Shown here in pieces: positions 29,680 through 32,417 of a stretch of DNA of 32,417 nucleotides. The first letter of the stretch is position 1; each line of letters opens with the position of its first letter. Position numbers and translations under genes: made by a program. The notes under the pieces were generated by a model. It was not told the origin of the DNA, did no database searches, and saw nothing but the letters and a program-made list of their open reading frames with translations. This DNA comes from Candidatus Oscillibacter pullicola (GTDB taxonomy: Bacteria; Bacillota; Clostridia; Oscillospirales; Oscillospiraceae): NCBI GenBank assembly GCA_019118935.1, contig DWXY01000081.1, positions 1 through 32,417 on the forward strand, in the 5' to 3' direction.

Positions 29680-31652
29680 GCGGGAGACACCGCCGCAGTA
29701 CCTGCGGTGCCATAGACCGTGACGGCCTCTCCGCCGGTATCGTACACTGCGTCCTCATAGAAATCAGAGCTCTGGGCATAGTCCTCCGGATGCAGCTGCC
29801 GGTAGGTGACGAGATCCGCCTCCGTCACCAGGCCAAGGCGCTTCAGGCAGTCCACTGTCTCCGTCATGGCAGGGGTCACATGGATGGAGATCCAGTCGTA
29901 ATGCTCCTTGTCCGCACCTTCAAAGTCCAGCCCCAGGTCCATGGCATAGCTGCTGCCGCTGTCTCCGGAGAACCAGTCGTAAACACCCCAGTTCCCGGCG
30001 GCCAGATCCCGGCCCACCGCCTCGAGAATGGCGGCACCCTCCCGGCTGCCCAGTTCGTAGCTCTCGCCCCGAGTGTCCACGTACAGGCTGCCGCCGCTCA
30101 CCGCCCAGAAATCGTCATCCAGATGGAGCCGCCGGGCTTTTACGGCATCGCTGTTCACGAACTGGTCCAGCAGATAGTCATAGGTCTCCGGCCGGGCCAG
30201 TCGGTCCCGGGTAATGAGCAGGGAGTACCAGCGGTCCACCCGGGCGCCGCTTTTCAGCGTATAGGTGAGATTCAGGCCGGCGTATGCCGTGTTGGGGGTC
30301 TCATCCTCAGACCAGGTGGAATATCTGCGGGCCGCCATCTCCCGAACATAGGTTTCGTCGGCGACCACCGCCTGATGGAGGGTCCGGACCTGCTCCAGCA
30401 GGTCCGCGTCCTTCTCCGGCGTGAGGGTGTAGGTGTTGTCGGCGATCCGGATCTCCAGGGTCTGAATCTGGGAGGCCTCCGGCACCCGGTCCGCCACGCC
30501 CAGCAGGTCAAAGTGCAGCACACAGCAGACCAGGGCGCAGCCCGCCAGCACGATGCCCAGGCCCTTCCAGCTGCCCCGGAACACCTTGAAGGCCTTGGCC
30601 AGCAGCATGGAGGCGCCGTAGTACCCGATGGTCCCCGCCGCCAGCAGGCAGACCACCATGGGCAGCGTGTCGTAGTACTCCCCCTGCTGGAAGCCATACC
30701 AGAACAGGGAGTAGAGGAGCTGGCCCCCCAGCAGGGCGCAGAGCCCTGCCACGCCGTACCGGAACACCGGCCGCAGCCATCCTACCGCCACCACGTCGCC
30801 GGCGGTCTCGCTGCGGCGCCTGCGGTAGAGGATGAGGGCCAGGGCAGCCAAGGCCAGTCCCACCAGGGTGTAGACACCGATCAGCCAGAAGTTCTCCAGA
30901 TCTGCGGCGGTCAGGACGCGGTCCGTGTAAGACGTGCCGTCCGCCAGGGTCCGCTGGACCTCCACATACTGCCGGGCACATCGGACGTTGTTGACCAGAT
31001 ACACGGTGGGGGAGAGCCACTCCACTACGCCGGTGTAATAAGTGGAAAAGCCGAAGATGAATCCCTGGGCGAAGGAGGAGATCAGCCAGTCCAGCAGCAC
31101 CGCCAGGAAGTGGAGCAGGGCATACAGCGGCGGCATGGCGAAGGCGTTGCCGGTGATGAAGGCCACGAAGGTGGCGCTGGAGAAGTAGAAGAAGCTCTCG
31201 CCCAGCACCGCCAGGATAGTGACGGCCAGCCCCTTGGCGTCAAAGGCCCCGCCGCACAGGGAGACCACGACGCACAGGGCCCCGGTGACCGCGTAGGGGA
31301 TCAGGGTCATGGAGAGGCCGGAGAGGAAGTTGGTGAGGAACAGCCCCTCCCGCCGGATGGGCAGGGTGTGCATCAGCCCCACGCTGCGGGCGTTGTACAG
31401 ATAGCTCCACACCGCCATGGCGCAGAGGGCGGCGTAGACCAGATTGATGACGGGGACAGCGCTGACCGCATCATAGTACATGCCGGTGAAGTCCGGCGCG
31501 GAGAGGACGTTCCAGCCCCGGTGCACCATATCCAGCAGCACCGCCAGGGGGAACAGGGCGCCGATGAAGGATGCCAGGCCCCACAGTGGCCAGAACCGGG
31601 ACAGGTTCTTGCGGAACAGCGTGGCGTTAAAGTACGATGTCTTTGACTGCAT
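29676..31652 (-). CDS. ABC-type exporter permease
   Basis: A 658-residue integral membrane protein. From the ATG at 31652 (AGGTG seven bases upstream) several transmembrane helices follow, with LMHTLPIRREGLFLTNFLSG in the part that resembles ABC-2 permeases of Firmicutes. After a further helix (about residue 300) a long soluble domain (about 400-650) with an acidic, Tyr-rich sequence follows, presumably outside the cell. The coding start lies within the 3' end of the ATPase gene, so the two are coupled. Substrate unknown. A GTG three codons upstream is an alternative start. Confidence 0.85.
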   Translation of the reverse strand: MQSKTSYFNATLFRKNLSRFWPLWGLASFIGALFPLAVLLDMVHRGWNVLSAPDFTGMYYDAVSAVPVINLVYAALCAMAVWSYLYNARSVGLMHTLPIRREGLFLTNFLSGLSMTLIPYAVTGALCVVVSLCGGAFDAKGLAVTILAVLGESFFYFSSATFVAFITGNAFAMPPLYALLHFLAVLLDWLISSFAQGFIFGFSTYYTGVVEWLSPTVYLVNNVRCARQYVEVQRTLADGTSYTDRVLTAADLENFWLIGVYTLVGLALAALALILYRRRRSETAGDVVAVGWLRPVFRYGVAGLCALLGGQLLYSLFWYGFQQGEYYDTLPMVVCLLAAGTIGYYGASMLLAKAFKVFRGSWKGLGIVLAGCALVCCVLHFDLLGVADRVPEASQIQTLEIRIADNTYTLTPEKDADLLEQVRTLHQAVVADETYVREMAARRYSTWSEDETPNTAYAGLNLTYTLKSGARVDRWYSLLITRDRLARPETYDYLLDQFVNSDAVKARRLHLDDDFWAVSGGSLYVDTRGESYELGSREGAAILEAVGRDLAAGNWGVYDWFSGDSGSSYAMDLGLDFEGADKEHYDWISIHVTPAMTETVDCLKRLGLVTEADLVTYRQLHPEDYAQSSDFYEDAVYDTGGEAVTVYGTAGTAAVSPA

Positions 31653-32417
31653 AGTCCGCACCTCCCAGCTCGTAAATAAAGATCTCCTCCAGGGTCAGGG
31701 GCACCGCGTCCACCAGCAGCGGGCTGTACGCCGCCAGATGGTCCTCCGCCTCCTGGGCGCTCATCCGCATGATGAGGGTGTGGATGCGGCCGATCCGGCT
31801 GGCGTGGAGCACCGGCAGGTCCGCCGGCACCTCCGTCACCCCGTCGGGGAACACCACCTGCAGCTTCACCATGTTGTCCTGCAGCTGGGCCAGGGACCGC
31901 TCCAGCAGCACGCGGCCGTGGTCCATGATGCCCACGTGGTCGCAGACGTCCTCCAGCTCCCGCAGGTTGTGGGAGCTCACCAGCACCGTGGTGCCCCGCT
32001 GGGCCACGTCCCCCAGCACCAGGGACCACACCTGCCGCCGCATCACCGGGTCCAGGCCGTCCACCGGCTCATCCAGGATCAGGTAGTCCGGCATGCAGCA
32101 CAGGGCCAGCCAGAAGGCCGCCTGCTTCTGCATACCCTTGGACAGGCGGCGGATGGGACGTTTTTCATCCAGCTGAAAGACCTCCTTCAGCTTTTCATAC
32201 CGCTCCATGGAAAAAGCGGGATAAAATCCGCGGTAAAAGCGCATCATATCCCGGATGGAGGACTGAAGGAAGTAGTACCAGTCGTCGGGGATGGCGGCGA
32301 TCCGGGCCTTCAGGGCGGCGTTCTCCCACACGTCCTCGCCGCCGATGCGCACCGTGCCCGCGTCCTGGCGGAAGATGCCCGTCAGGTGGCGGATGAGGGT
32401 GGACTTGCCGGCGCCGT
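31627..32417 (-). CDS. ABC-type exporter ATPase, N-terminus outside the window
   Basis: The frame runs off the window edge at GAGKSTLIRHLTGIF, the Walker A motif. It continues with a Q-loop region, a signature LSKGMQKQAAFWLALCCMP (with LSKGMQ where LSGGQ is common), Walker B YLILDEPVDGLDP and H-loop VSSHNLRELEDV. The C-terminal 90 residues have the small regulatory domain of exporter ATPases. About 263 residues are visible. It ends just inside the permease gene. It should power that permease. What they move is unknown. Confidence 0.93.
   Translation of the reverse strand, partial: GAGKSTLIRHLTGIFRQDAGTVRIGGEDVWENAALKARIAAIPDDWYYFLQSSIRDMMRFYRGFYPAFSMERYEKLKEVFQLDEKRPIRRLSKGMQKQAAFWLALCCMPDYLILDEPVDGLDPVMRRQVWSLVLGDVAQRGTTVLVSSHNLRELEDVCDHVGIMDHGRVLLERSLAQLQDNMVKLQVVFPDGVTEVPADLPVLHASRIGRIHTLIMRMSAQEAEDHLAAYSPLLVDAVPLTLEEIFIYELGGADYAVKDIVL

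Noticed and set aside
1-32417. CRISPR array, rRNA, tRNA or prophage
   Set aside because: No regularly spaced repeats, no tRNA- or rRNA-like sequence and no phage structural genes were seen in reading both strands.

Overview
The window reads as chromosomal DNA of a GC-rich, low-branching Firmicute. The best guess is an Oscillospiraceae gut bacterium of the Flavonifractor/Lawsonibacter kind. This rests on T-box leaders, consensus parS sites, a mre/min/maf block, DnaD- and DnaI-like proteins, ZapA next to a U32 protein, and strong AGGAGG-type ribosome binding sites. Nearly all genes are on the minus strand. The exceptions are a broken IS3-family transposase at the left edge and a dnaD-like/dnaI-like pair near 22-24 kb. 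No rRNA, tRNA or CRISPR array was seen.

Layout, left to right. 1-382: right end of an IS3-family element with a frameshifted transposase. 420-5066: the hisS - membrane protein - aspS operon behind a T-box leader and a clear sigma-A promoter. Both outer ends of this cassette carry diverged partial copies of the genes they flank: a 3' aspS remnant at 424-474 and a 5' hisS remnant at 4634-4720. This looks like a scarred replacement of native genes by an incoming hisS-aspS cassette. 5063-7421: a methylglyoxal-synthase-like gene with a degraded active site, a minD lacking its membrane-targeting tail, rsmG and mscL. 7619-11385: serS (archaeal-like motifs), a coiled-coil membrane protein, parB and parA, with three perfect 16-bp parS sites. 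One parS forms the stem of a Rho-independent terminator. 11389-17928: GH13 glycosidase, penicillin-binding protein 2, mreD, mreC, maf and dut, without mreB, minC, minE or rodA. 17929-18560: a gene-free GC-rich island with palindromes.

18561-21668: a DUF998-like membrane protein, a U32 family protein and zapA. 21843-23876: promoter, dnaD-like and dnaI-like helicase-loading genes, ended by a bidirectional terminator. 23896-27316: ileS preceded by a small zinc-ribbon gene, both behind a T-box leader and promoter. 27355-32417: a secreted protein of unknown function, a 56-residue small protein, a membrane-anchored amidase and an ABC exporter pair (permease and a partial ATPase cut by the window edge).

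The themes are chromosome segregation (ParA, ParB, parS), cell shape and division (MreC, MreD, PBP2, MinD, ZapA), and tRNA charging (His, Asp, Ser, Ile), with two of the four synthetase operons under tRNA-sensing leaders. All functional calls come from reading the sequence; no database search was run.
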